Assembly: GCA_029851415.1 (NCBI GenBank)
Contig: CM056744.1
Span: 105,247,338-105,311,337, forward strand
Source of the DNA: Eretmocerus hayati
Lineage: Eukaryota; Arthropoda; Insecta; Hymenoptera; Aphelinidae
Direction of reading: 5' to 3'
Length of the DNA stretch: 64,000 nt
The translations under genes and the position numbers were made by a program. The notes under the pieces were generated by a model that did no database searches, was not told where the DNA came from, and saw only the letters and a list, made by a program, of their open reading frames with translations. Positions 54,599 through 64,000 of this stretch are shown here, one piece after another. The first letter of the stretch is position 1. Each line of letters begins with the position of its first letter.

Positions 54599-56945
54599 AT
54601 TGAGAACCCCATGATTCCAACCGAGACTGAGAGCTAACTCGTCCTGATTCTTCTTTAGAGGAAATCTTCTTTGGGGAGTCCGAGTAATGCATGTGGATTC
54701 CTAGGATGTGTATGGCCAGACAAACAAGATAGAACAGTAGAAGAACGGAATGCCGAGCAAAACCGGGTAGTGGGTTTTCTCTTCGAATGCAGAGACGGTA
54801 TTGAGAAATCAACAAGTGCAGCCTGGCAATCCAAGCATGTTCACTGGTCCCATTTTCACTTAGGGCAGACATCTTACTCGGAGAGTATGTACAATGTACG
54901 TAATCTTTCAGGCTCAGCATGGCCTGATGAGCAAAATGGAACAGTAAAAGAGCAGAATGCTGAGCCTAATCGAGTATTGAGAATTTCTCTCCCATGTAAA
55001 GAGTCTATTGCGGAATCGAGATGGGAAGCCCGGTCATCATCCGCTCGAAAAATCCGACCAATGCATGAAGATTACTACTTTGATCATCGCCTGACGAGCG
55101 GAATGGAATAATAGGAGCGCGGATGCCGAGCACAATCGAGTAGTGGGAATTTTCCTCCGATTCGAAGACAGTATTGAAAGTTCGACTAGTGCATCCCAGT
55201 AATATTTGGGCTGTCCAGGTTCCATCACGAGTGGATATTTCCACCGGATGGAATGAATGATGCATGTGATTTTCAAGTTTTAACATCGATGCAGCAGGAG
55301 ACCGGGTCAATGAGAGAGTGGGCTGCCGAGGAGAATCGAGGAGTGAGAGACTTTCTTGGAGAAGCATTTCTGAACAGCAGCGGACGACTGCATCCCGGAC
55401 CTTATAAGTATGTTCGGATTTTTCCTCAAGTGGTCGACTCGCCTGGATAACCGAACGATGTATGTGATATTTCAGGTTCAGCATGGACTCTTTAACAAGA
55501 TGGGACAGTGGAAGAGCGGGTTCCCGAGTCAATCAAGTCGAGAAAAACTTTTGCCCGTGGAGAGACAGTATTGAGCACCCCACGATTCCTAACGAGATCG
55601 TGAGCTAGCTCGACCGGATTCTCCCTTAAATGGACATCATTTTGGGGGATTAAATAACTGCATGTGGATTCCTAGAATGAGCATAGCCTGACGAGCAGAA
55701 TAGAACAGTAAGAGAGTGGAATGCCGAACAAGAGCAAGTAGTGAGGATTCTCCTCAGATGCGAAGACAGTATTGATGAATCAACAAGCGCAACCTGGTAA
55801 TCATCCCTTCATGCCGATTCCAGCTTGATTGGACGTCCTTGCCGGATGGGATGAAAAATTCAAGAAATTCACAAGGATGAACATGGCTCCAGCAAAAGAG
55901 TGGGATAGGGAGAGACGACTGGCGAAGAAAGGAGAGTAATACAGATTTTCCTCGGAGACATGTTGTTGAGCAATAGACGAGTGCAATCCAGGCGCATTCA
56001 GCTGGTCCCGATCCTACTTACAGTGGATATCTTCCTCGGAGAATACGTACGATGTACGAAGCTTTTCAGGTTCAGCATAGCCTGACGAGCAAGATGGAAC
56101 AGTGAAAGAGCAGGATGCTGAGCCTAATCGAGTAGTGAGAATTTTTCTCCCATGTAAAGACTCTATTGCAGAATCGAAATAAGCAGCCCAGTCATCATAA
56201 GGTCGAAGAATCCGACCAATGCATAAGGATTTCTAGTTTGAGCATCGCCTGACAAGCAGAATGGAACAATAGAAGTGCGGAATGCCGAATGTAATCGAGT
56301 GGTGGAGATTCTCCTTGATCAAAGACAAATTTAAAAGATCGATAAGTACAACCCAGCAATCATTGCCATGCCCGGGTTCTTCAATGAGAGGACTTTTCCC
56401 CCGGATGGAATGAATGAAACAAGTGACTTCCAAGTTCAAATATACCCTTAGCAGGAGAACGGGGAAGTGCGAGAATGGATTCCCGGAGAAAACCGGGAGG
56501 AAGAATTTCCCTTGCTGAGACATCATTCAGTAATAGACGAGTTCAACCAAAGCCTGATAAGCTCGTCCTCAATGATCCTCGAGTGCACAGTTCACTCGGA
56601 GAACCCGAACAATGCATGTAAATTTCTACGTTCTACGCGGCCTGAGAGGCAGAATGGAAAAGTAAAAGAGCGGAATGCCGAACCGCATCGAGTAGTAGAA
56701 GCTTTCCCATCTATGGGAATACAGTATTGCGGATTCGACAAGTGCAACCCGGTCATCACCCAATCGTCCCGAATCCCTCTTAAGTGGATATCCGTCCCGG
56801 GTGGGATGAAAGATGCGAGTGATTTCGAGGGTTGAACATGGCCTAAGCAGCAGGTCCGGACACGAAGAGAGGATTGGCGAAGAGGATAGAGTGATATAAA
56901 TTTCCCTTGGGAAGAAATTCCTGAGCGATAGACGAGAGGAGCTCA

Positions 56946-57659
56946 CCCTGTTAAAAATATCTTCCAAAACTTGGATCAAAACATCCAAGTGGATCAAATC
57001 CTGGATCCAGGTTGGATCAAAAATGTAATGCTATTTGATCCAACTTTGATCAAATGTTGGATTTGGGTACCGAAATTCGTCTGCCGGACTTGCGCACTGC
57101 ACACTGTCCGAAATGTAAGTTATCGTGCGTAAGCGTTACCGTGGATGTCGTTTCCGATTTTTTTTAAAACGAATGTTCATACAGTCTAACGACTCGCTAC
57201 ATCTGTCTTGTTATCAGACAATCCAGATTATAACTCATCACATAATCTGCACTTCAAGAATTCAAGACGCCGATAAAGAAAGATCAAGCTGTTGAGGTTG
57301 TCAACATAACCTCAATTATGATAATTGATCTCATGTATCTGCTCCTTGGAGGTGGACTACGAGATTAGCAAAATTAATGATCTCATAACGTGAGTGATGA
57401 AGCGACCTAACACACAAATTTTTCCCAAAATCCTTCCGAAACAACACGCTCAATCAGAAGAACATAATGCAATATCTCATTCCAATACAGCGCATCAGGA
57501 TCGCCACGCGCAAGTGCGAGGCAGACGAATTTTGCTCCTCAAATCCAACATTTGATCAAGGTTGGATCAAAGAGCATTACATTATTTGATCAAATTGGAT
57601 CACGATTATCCAAGATTTGATCCAATTGGATCTTTCTTTGAAGATTGTTTTTAACAGGG
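56946..57659. mobile_element. 714-bp inverted-repeat element in satellite
   Basis: Ends CCCTGTTAAAAATATCTTC and GAAGATTGTTTTTAACAGGG. Subterminal TTGGATCAAA / TTTGATCCAA words are repeated many times in both halves. The satellite is split between GAGCTCA and CAGGCACTATAAGC, compatible with a short CA duplication. The interior (about 57070-57530) is non-coding. Confidence 0.8.
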
Positions 57660-58769
57660 CAGGCACTATAAGCTCGTCCCAATTCTGCCTCAAGCCAAAA
57701 AGGACATCTTTCTCGGAGAAACCGATTGATGTATGAGATTTTTCAGGTTCAGCATGCCTTGATGAGCAGATCGGAACAGTGGAAGAGCGGAATGCCGAAT
57801 CTAATCGAGTAGTAAGAATTTTTCTCCCATGCAAATGACATTATGGCGAAATCGGAAGGAGCAACCCAGTCATCATCTCATCGTCCCGATCCCTTCTCGT
57901 GATGTTTCTCCCGAATAGAATAAACGAGGCAAGTGATTTTCGAAGTTGAACATGGACCAAGCAGGAGAAAGGAACAGTATGAGAACGGTTCGCCGAAGAA
58001 GTTCAATTAGTAAATATCTCCCTCGGAGAGACGTTTCCGACCGACTCAGGCCTTATAAGCTCGTCTCACAACTCTTCTTCACGTGGACAGCTCCTTTGGA
58101 GAAACTCATTAATGAATGAAATTTTTCCGGCTCAGCATGGACTGAGAAGCAGGATAGAAGAGTAAAAGAGTGCATTTCCAAAAAAATCGAACAGTGGAAG
58201 TTTTTCCCCATGGAGAGCCAGTATTGGTAAATCGACGATTCCGACAGGAAACTGTAATCTCGTCTTGACTCGCCTTTGACTCAACTCCTTCCCCACAAGA
58301 TCCAAACACTGTATGTGATTTTTCATAATCAGCATGGACCGTAGAGCAAAATAGAATACTAAAAGAGCGGTTTGCCAAGAAGATCGACTCTTTGGAATTT
58401 TCCTCTCATAGAGGGACAGTATGGAACAGTCGACGATTCCAACCGGGTAGTAAGCATATCCCGAGTCTCCCTCGAAATGATATCTCTCTCGAGAGCTCCG
58501 ACCAATGCATGCGAATTTCTAGCTTGATTACTGCCTGACGAGCGGAATAGAACAATAGGAGCATGGAATGCCGAGCCTAATCGAGTAGTGGGAATTTTCC
58601 TCCGATTCGAAGACAGTATTGAAAGATCGACTAGTGCATCCCGGTAATATCTGGCTTGTCCAGGTTCCTTCGCAAGTGGGCATTTCGCCCGGATGAAATG
58701 AATGATGCAATTGATCTCCAAGTCTGAATATAGCCTTAGCAGGAGTCCGGATAAGTGAATCGTCCCCTC

Positions 58770-60084
58770 TCAAGGCATACGGAAAATTTGCGGAAAGATC
58801 TCCGGTCGCTGGTGACGGAAATTTGGGCCGATGCATAACCTGATCATGCATGAGGTGATTGTGACTCATTTTTCCCACCCAGTCAATCGCACTCTACCAA
58901 CGGCTCGATGATACTTGAGATGAGAGAACGAGTCGATTAATTGACGGGATGTAGTCGAGCTTGCCACCGTTGGATCTCGCGACTGCCATTACCGGAGCAT
59001 TTTCGACCACAGTTGATTGGGCAATATTTGCTCAAATGCTAGATCGAAGATATCGGTCGCTAACCGTGGACTCTATTCAGGATCTCTATAAGAATGCTAA
59101 CTCACAGAGCTTACGAAAGATTTGGAAGAAGATTTCCGGTCGCTGAATATAAGATTTCGGGTTGATGCACGCCCGCGTCATGTATGAGGCGATCGTGACT
59201 CGTCTTCCTACCCCAGTGAATCCCATGCTATCATCGACTCTATGATAGTAGAGAGGAGAGCACATTAGATTCATGGACGGGAAGTAGTCGAGCTTGCTAC
59301 TGTTGGATCTCGCTATCGCCAACACCGGTACATGTTCGACCTCAGTTGATTGGGCAATGTTCTGCTTAGTTGCTAGATCGGTGAAATCGGTTGGGAACGT
59401 CTTTTTCTCTTCAGAATGCCTATGAAAGTCGTACCCTTTCAAGACTCACCGAAAATTTGCGGGAAGGTCTCCATTCGCTGGCTACGGAAATTCGGGCGGA
59501 TGCACTCCCGCATCATGCGTGAGTTGATCGTCACACATGTTTCCGACCCAGTGAATCCCATGCTACCATCGACTTGATGATACTAGAGAGGAGTGTACGA
59601 GTTGATCCATTGGCGGGAAGTCGTCGAGCTTGGTACCGTTGTATCTCGCGATTGCCGATAACGGAACTTCTTCGACTCCAGTTTTATCGGGAATGTTTCG
59701 CTTAGTTGCTAGATAGGTGAGATCGGTCGGGGTTAACTTGCTCATCGCAGAATCTTTATCATTTTCCCTTTACATAGTGGAATACGGAAATTCGGGCGGA
59801 TGCACTCCCGCATCATGCGTGAGTTGATCGTCACACATGTTTCCGACCCAGTGAATCCCGTGCTACCATCGACTTGATGATACTAGAGAGGAGTGTACGA
59901 GTTGATCCATTGGCGGGAAGTCGTCGAGCTTGGTACCGTTGTATCTCGCGATTGCCGATAACGGAACTTCTTCGACTCCAGTTTTATCGGGAATGTTTCG
60001 CTTAGTTGCTAGATAGGTGAGATCGGTCGGGGTTAACTTGCTCATCGCAGAATCTTTATCATTTTCCCTTTACATAGTGGAATA
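58770..60084. repeat. Second tandem repeat, 300-340-bp unit
   Basis: Four units. The last two (59484-59783 and 59784-60083) are 300 bp each and appear identical except for one base (CCCATGC against CCCGTGC). The first two (about 58800-59140 and 59145-59480) are longer and clearly diverged. Shared phrases include GTAGTCGAGCTTG or GTCGTCGAGCTTG and TAGTTGCTAGATCGGTGA. The two identical 60-codon minus frames are by-products. Confidence 0.9.
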
Positions 60085-60770
60085 TTCTGATATTAACATT
60101 TTCGCAGCAATAGCAATTGTTTAAATACAGTGTGGTTCAACCGGCCAAAAAATCATCCTCGAAATCATTCTCCAAAAATCATGTACTCAAATAGGTTCTT
60201 GCAATCGATCAATTAAAATCGTTTTTCCATTTCAAAATATCTTAGGAAAATCTAAAATAGAATATTTTCCAAGTCATTGATCATCAGGTTGGACGGAATA
60301 ATGGCGCTACAATATTTACAAAAAATACAGGAAATTTTGCTCAAACCATTTCAAAAACAATTTTCCATTCTTGGCCAGGCTCGCAAAGTAACATTGCCTT
60401 TTTCGAGTGTGCCAAGATACTACCATCAGGGCATTGTGGGTCGAAGGATGAAGGAAGGTCCGATGAATTGATTCCCTTACTCATAATTCCACCATATCCA
60501 TCGATCCCAAAACCAAAATGTGCGAAGATCTCAAAATATACAACTACACTATGCATGTCGAGGCACATCCAGATACACTATAAACACGGTCGTATACACA
60601 GGTTCAACATATCCTGTCGAAGATTTTGCATGAAATCTTTAACAGGGTCTAGAGGTATCGCTAACTGCACTCACACGATAGCAAATTTCCCGAGACAGTT
60701 GGCCATTGAGTTCTTTCGATGCCTCCTTCAAGCAGATTCCAGATTGAGAGCTTGAGATCCAGACATTCAG
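60085..60770. other. Spacer, no gene supported
   Basis: A minus frame at 60568-60341 (75 codons) reads fairly protein-like (SSFDPQCPDGSIL) but has no recognised motif or splice support. Confidence 0.35.
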
Positions 60771-61330
60771 AGCGCGCCAGGTTTATTACGACGAGATCGT
60801 CTCCATTGGTCCCCAACAAGACATGTGCATTGGCCTTCTTGAAGGTGTCGGAATGATACTCCGGATCAAATGTCGCCCAGAGAGCAAGATGGAACAGTAA
60901 AAGGGCGAACTACCGGAAATATTCGGGTGTCGTGGATAGTGCTCCTCTGGCCCATGTACTACAGTGATGCTTGATCGCATCGACGAGGACTGCAGGACGC
61001 TCTCGATTGAACTCCAAGTGGACATGCGCAACGGCTCAGCCGGGGGGTTCGGAGCAATCTTTCGGGTGTGATAGGGCCCAAAGATCAGGATGGAATAGTG
61101 AACCGGCGGATCGTGGTGAGCAATGGCCTTAGAGGACTCACGCTCCCTGAAGATCGAGTTTTGAGAGATATACCGTTGCATCACCGAGATTCATTAGTGT
61201 ATTGATGGTTTCGGAATTCGAGTCTCTCGTCGGCTAGGCCGAGAATTCAAATGATTCTCTAGGTCAGAATTGGTCAAAGAGCAGAATCGAACAGTAAGAA
61301 GGCGAATCGCGGTAAGACTTTGCTTCTCAA
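60771..61330 (-). repeat. Diverged satellite monomers
   Basis: GCAAGATGGAACAGTAAAAG (about 60884), GATCAGGATGGAATAGTGAA (about 61084) and GAGCAGAATCGAACAGTAAG (about 61279) keep the ~197-bp spacing and reverse orientation of the main array, with much lower similarity between them. Confidence 0.7.
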
Positions 61331-61368
61331 TGATCAGTTATCTCTCAATTTCACGGTAGCGGACAATT

Positions 61369-61881
61369 TGCTGGCCACAAGGTAAGGTGTCGGACTCTTG
61401 ATCGAAAGATCTTGGGTTCCTGTCCCAGTCTCGGCCGGATTTTCCGAAAACGGGGAAAGTCGTCCTCGATGTTTTCTTCGTTTTTTATTGGTCGACCCTT
61501 ATTAATAAACTCTTTGCCCATACAACTGGCTTCTTTAGTCACGATCTAGTAACAAATTTTGAGAAAAACATGACGAAAGATCATGACAAGGTCCCATGAC
61601 ATGCCTCAGAGCACATCAAACATTTGTGAATTCGTGACAAAAATTCATGACAAAGTCCCATGACAACTGCCCATGACATGACTCGGGCCGCGGAATATCT
61701 GGAAACTCATGACGAAAATTCATGTCAAAAGTTCATGCAGATGTTCATAAGAACGTTTCATATGTCATATCACTCCTTCCGACTCATGGCACGAATTGAC
61801 AAGTTCATTACTCATGTTTTCTAGACAGCGTGACATCATGATTTTATGTCACGCGCATTACATGATTTTTTTCAATAGGGT
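61369..61881 (+). mobile_element. SINE-like repeat, CATGACA body (copy 4)
   Basis: tRNA-like head (TGCTGGCCACAAGGTAAGG; B-box remnant TTGGGTTCCTGTCC), GGTCGACCCTTATTAATAA, then CATGACGAAAGATCATGAC and further ATGAC words, and the tail GATTTTTTTCAATAGGGT. It aligns with copy 3 (48838-49336) over its full length. Confidence 0.75.
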
Positions 61882-61884
61882 CCA

Positions 61885-62033
61885 TGTGAGTCAGCAGACC
61901 TTTCTTTTAGGATCGTGGTCTCGATGGATTCATTGCAGAGTGGGCCCGCTTGTGTAAAACAAGTGTGTGCGAGACGTTTGAAGCATTCCTGAACTTCGTG
62001 TTCTGAACTTTTGTCTATCCACTGCGATTGTCA
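61885..62033. other. Short spacer with inverted GGTCTGC block
   Basis: CAGCAGACCTTTCTTTTAGG resembles, in reverse orientation, the sequence at about 49501-49535 downstream of SINE copy 3. Nothing else recognised. Confidence 0.35.
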
Positions 62034-62037
62034 TTAA

Positions 62038-62195
62038 CACGTTCGCTGCGGCGGGGCCCACCGGTGGGCCCCGCGTGTCTTTCCCCCAGTGCTGAGAATT
62101 TCGGCCTTATGGGAAATAACATTGGGCGGGGCCCACCGGTGGGCCCCGCCGCATCTGGGGACAGATCACTGATTTCAGCCTCCGCAGCGAACGTG
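62038..62195. mobile_element. TTAA-flanked 158-bp element with twin GC palindromes
   Basis: TTAA at 62034-62037 and 62196-62199; ends CACGTTCGCTGCGG and exact complement, resembling piggyBac-type termini that begin with C after TTAA. Inside, the 20-bp perfect palindrome GGGGCCCACCGGTGGGCCCC occurs twice (about 62055 and 62139). Confidence 0.85.
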
Positions 62196-62411
62196 TTAAT
62201 AATAACTTTTCGAGTCCAGCGGTTACATATGGATATCAAACAAGTTGACTAGAAACAATGCTTATTCATTTCATGAACTTGGGTCAATAATTTGGACTGT
62301 CATTTGGGCCAATCATCAGAGGTAAAGACTCACTGCTTTATGATTCAAACTAACATAATTCAAGAAATATATCAAAGTTCATCATCTTCCATCTTCCCAG
62401 TGACTTCTAAG

Positions 62412-62690
62412 ATGTATCTACAATTCTTTCTTGATCTCGAAGCAGGAAACTCAGATCTGCATAAGGCTGTGACTAAGGGACTAGAAGCTACTGCCTTGAG
62501 TCTTTTGAATCAAGGTGCGGACTTTACCACACAAAATAGTAGAGGTGAAACAGCTCTCCATATTGCATTTCACAAGAATTTGCCAAGAGTAGTTGAAAAA
62601 ATTCTGACTAATTATGAAAATTTTGTAAACAATGTAACGGATAACAATGGGTTGTCTTGTCTGCACATTGCTTTTTCAGTCAGAGGAAAA
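62412..62690 (+). pseudogene. Ankyrin-repeat protein fragment
   Basis: In-frame from ATG 62412, or from an acceptor ending at 62445 (TTGATCTCGAAGCAG). It encodes about two and a half ankyrin repeats: SDLHKAVTKGLEATALSLLN, then GADFTTQNSRGETALHIAF, then DNNGLSCLHIAF. The TALHIA and GADxxxxxxxGETALH patterns are diagnostic. Ankyrin repeats mediate protein-protein contact. The ankyrin pattern stops at about 62690, where a composition change (TGTTGAGTTCTCTGCGGCGG) begins; the frame itself continues without homology to 62855. This is most likely an exon or pseudogene truncated by the retroelement inserted to its right. Confidence 0.65.
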
Positions 62691-62693
62691 ATT

Positions 62694-62856
62694 GGTATTG
62701 CTCCTGTTGAGTTCTCTGCGGCGGCAATAGAGACTCCAGCACTTTTGTATCCAAGCGCTGTCACGTGGCGCCCCCAAGCCGTAGCGACTCTTACTACTGC
62801 GCTATCGTTTTTCTCTCGCCGCTTCAGGCTCGTTTTCTTTCAACCAGCTCGGTGAC
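62694..62856 (+). other. Possible LTR remnant next to copia fragment
   Basis: Starts TGTTGAGTTC, is GC-richer than both sides, and lies between the ankyrin fragment and the copia coding region. It could be the left part of an LTR, but no second LTR is in the window, so this is tentative. Confidence 0.3.
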
Positions 62857-63978
62857 TTGTCTTACTCACTAGATGACATGGATTTAGACGAAAATAATTT
62901 CAATGAGAAGATTATAGACCTAGAAGCAGACCACAATGACGATGTTTTCAGTAACTTGCTCAACAAACAATTTGAGACTGAGGTCAAACAGACATCATCA
63001 AAAATGGATCCGGGTATGCTCTGGCATAAACGTCTAGGCCATGCGTCACTAGAATATCTCAAGAGACTGAAGAAGGACGAAATCTGTCTAAAAGGGGTCA
63101 CATTCCCCGAATCCATCGAGGACTGTGAAGTGTGCATTCTAGCCAAGATGGAAAAGCTACCTTTCAAAGAGAAAAGAAGCAAGGCAACAAAGTCGATGAA
63201 AAGGATACATGTAGATGGAATGGGACCAGTGACACCAAAATCGTTCCCTGGAGGAAACAGATTCATAGTCACGTTTACAGATGACTACTCCAGATTCACA
63301 AAATCTTATGCAATAAAACACAAGAGTGAATCTGGAACGTGTCTAGTAAAATGCCTGGTTTCAATGAGAAATACTTTGGGTAAAGAAAAAAAGGTGAGCC
63401 ACATCAGAGGTGACAATGCACTAGAATTCACTGCCGGAAAGTTTCTAGAGGTTATGAAGGAAGAAAAGATCGAAGCAGACTTTGCACCACCGTATACTCC
63501 GGAACACAACGGCACAGCAGAGAGAATCAACAAAACTCTTGCGTGTAAAATTAGAGCGTTGTTGACCGACTCTGTTCTACTCCAGAGTATGTGGATGCTA
63601 GCACGAGAAGTAGCTGTACATGTATACAATCGGTCACCACACGCTAGTATTGGATTCGAAATACCACTGAAGAAGTTTGCCCCTGATCAGCGATCGAATG
63701 TGGATGAACTTCGAAGGTTTGGATGCTTAGCCTATGTGAAGATTCCCAAAGCGGCAACAAAGTTCTCTCTAAGAGCCATCAAAACTTTCCTCGTCGGTTA
63801 TTCCAAATCTGGCTACGTGCTATGGCATCCGCAGACTGGAAAATTCCTGAACTCAAGACATGTAAAGTTCAATGAAAAACTAACCTATAAAGATGTACTA
63901 CGATCAAAGCGAAATGGAAATATGAACTCTATTGCATCAACCAATATATTTCCCACACCAAGAACAGAAGGGATTTGA
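62857..63978 (+). CDS. Ty1/copia-type polyprotein fragment: integrase
   Basis: 373 codons, open throughout. It is an internal piece of a gag-pol polyprotein, so its first codon (TTG at 62857) is not a start; the first in-frame ATG is 62878. Domains in order: the gag-pre-integrase zinc finger (His57, His62 in WHKRLGH; Cys90, Cys93 in CEVC); the integrase core with the D,D35E triad (Asp120 in HVDGMGP, Asp186 in RGDNALEF, Glu222 in GTAERIN); and the C-terminal SH3-like region (FGCLAYVKIPKAATKFSLRA, GYVLWHPQTGKFLNSRHVKF). Integrase joins reverse-transcribed element DNA to the genome. Gag and protease are missing upstream. The frame stops at 63978, but the neighbouring frame reads on (KGFEIMTNDIE) to the window edge, suggesting a frameshift before the reverse transcriptase. 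The catalytic residues are intact, so decay appears recent. Confidence 0.85.
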   Translation: MSYSLDDMDLDENNFNEKIIDLEADHNDDVFSNLLNKQFETEVKQTSSKMDPGMLWHKRLGHASLEYLKRLKKDEICLKGVTFPESIEDCEVCILAKMEKLPFKEKRSKATKSMKRIHVDGMGPVTPKSFPGGNRFIVTFTDDYSRFTKSYAIKHKSESGTCLVKCLVSMRNTLGKEKKVSHIRGDNALEFTAGKFLEVMKEEKIEADFAPPYTPEHNGTAERINKTLACKIRALLTDSVLLQSMWMLAREVAVHVYNRSPHASIGFEIPLKKFAPDQRSNVDELRRFGCLAYVKIPKAATKFSLRAIKTFLVGYSKSGYVLWHPQTGKFLNSRHVKFNEKLTYKDVLRSKRNGNMNSIASTNIFPTPRTEGI

Positions 63979-64000
63979 AATCATGACTAATGATATTGAG

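Larger units (their letters stand above)
50671..58760 (-). repeat. The ~197-bp satellite in reverse orientation
   Basis: The reverse-complement core GAGCAGAATGGAACAGTAAG is found about every 195-200 bp (for example near 52345, 52540, 52735, 52935, 53133, 53328, 53526, 53720, 53925, 54125, 54320). It is the same family as 43133-47450 but inverted, more diverged, and interrupted by three inverted-repeat elements (51313-52222, 54392-54598, 56946-57659). Similar monomers recur (a GATTCGAAGACAGTATTGAA block at about 55158 and 58597), but I could not establish a clean 12-mer order here. Frames of up to 175 codons are repeat by-products. Confidence 0.85.

Noticed and set aside
50929..58878. Minus-strand frames of up to 175 codons with similar Ser/Leu-rich proteins
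   Set aside because: Same satellite in reverse; similarity between the proteins is monomer similarity.
59563..60045. Two identical 60-codon minus frames
   Set aside because: Identity is explained by the 300-bp tandem duplication.
62015..62252. Overlapping 74-codon frames on both strands with GPTGGPR motifs
   Set aside because: Produced by the twin GC palindromes of the TTAA element.

Overview
This is eukaryotic nuclear DNA, most likely from an arthropod and probably an insect; I cannot name the species. Evidence: AT-rich sequence with sparse coding, short spliced exons with GT-AG junctions, a C2H2 zinc-finger exon, Penelope-like and Ty1/copia-like retroelement pieces, many tRNA-headed short repeats, and dense inverted-repeat elements with TA or TTAA target duplications. 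There is no sign of bacterial gene organisation. Nearly all of the window is accessory, repeat-derived sequence.

Layout. 0-12 kb: mostly intergenic, with a foldback composite (1.3-2.7 kb), a decayed minus-strand exon (2.85-3.26 kb), a 52/104-bp minisatellite (5.9-6.2 kb), a tentative two-exon minus-strand gene (7.29-8.78 kb), a 437-codon reading frame followed by a frame-shifted PHD-like zinc finger (9.55-11.08 kb) and a degenerate tandem repeat (11.3-12.1 kb). 12-18 kb: a TA-flanked inverted-repeat element, an LTR-like stretch, a Penelope 3' fragment with a GIY-YIG domain, two clusters of a TGCAAAT-like motif, a GC-hairpin cluster, and repeats with a 5S-rRNA-like head. 18-25 kb: a short two-exon secreted-peptide candidate with long open frames behind it, a 1.1-kb foldback, the zinc-finger exon, and another TA element.

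25-32.5 kb is the structural highlight. Two ~2.6-kb copies of one TTAA-flanked element lie in opposite orientation. The first sits in one arm of an older inverted repeat whose other arm keeps the uninterrupted (empty) site, so the insertion boundaries can be read directly. 33.1-34.1 kb holds the best gene of the window: a two-exon minus-strand tyrosine-recombinase-like protein. 35-42.5 kb: microsatellite, an alternating TTCTGGGAC array, and several nested foldbacks.

43.1-61.3 kb is satellite territory. A ~197-bp monomer forms a 12-mer higher-order unit of about 2.36 kb, present almost twice on the plus strand (43.1-47.45 kb). The same family resumes in reverse orientation (50.7-58.8 kb and weakly to 61.3 kb). 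Between the two blocks lie a 1.1-kb foldback and tRNA-headed short repeats. Three inverted-repeat elements interrupt the reverse block, and an unrelated 300-bp tandem follows it. The final 3 kb holds a SINE-like copy, a compact GC-palindromic TTAA element, an ankyrin-repeat fragment and a copia integrase region that runs towards the right edge.

The genes show no shared pathway. What unites the window is repeated insertion of foldback elements into one another and into satellite. Several insertions can be dated relative to each other because a second, uninterrupted copy of the target is also present.
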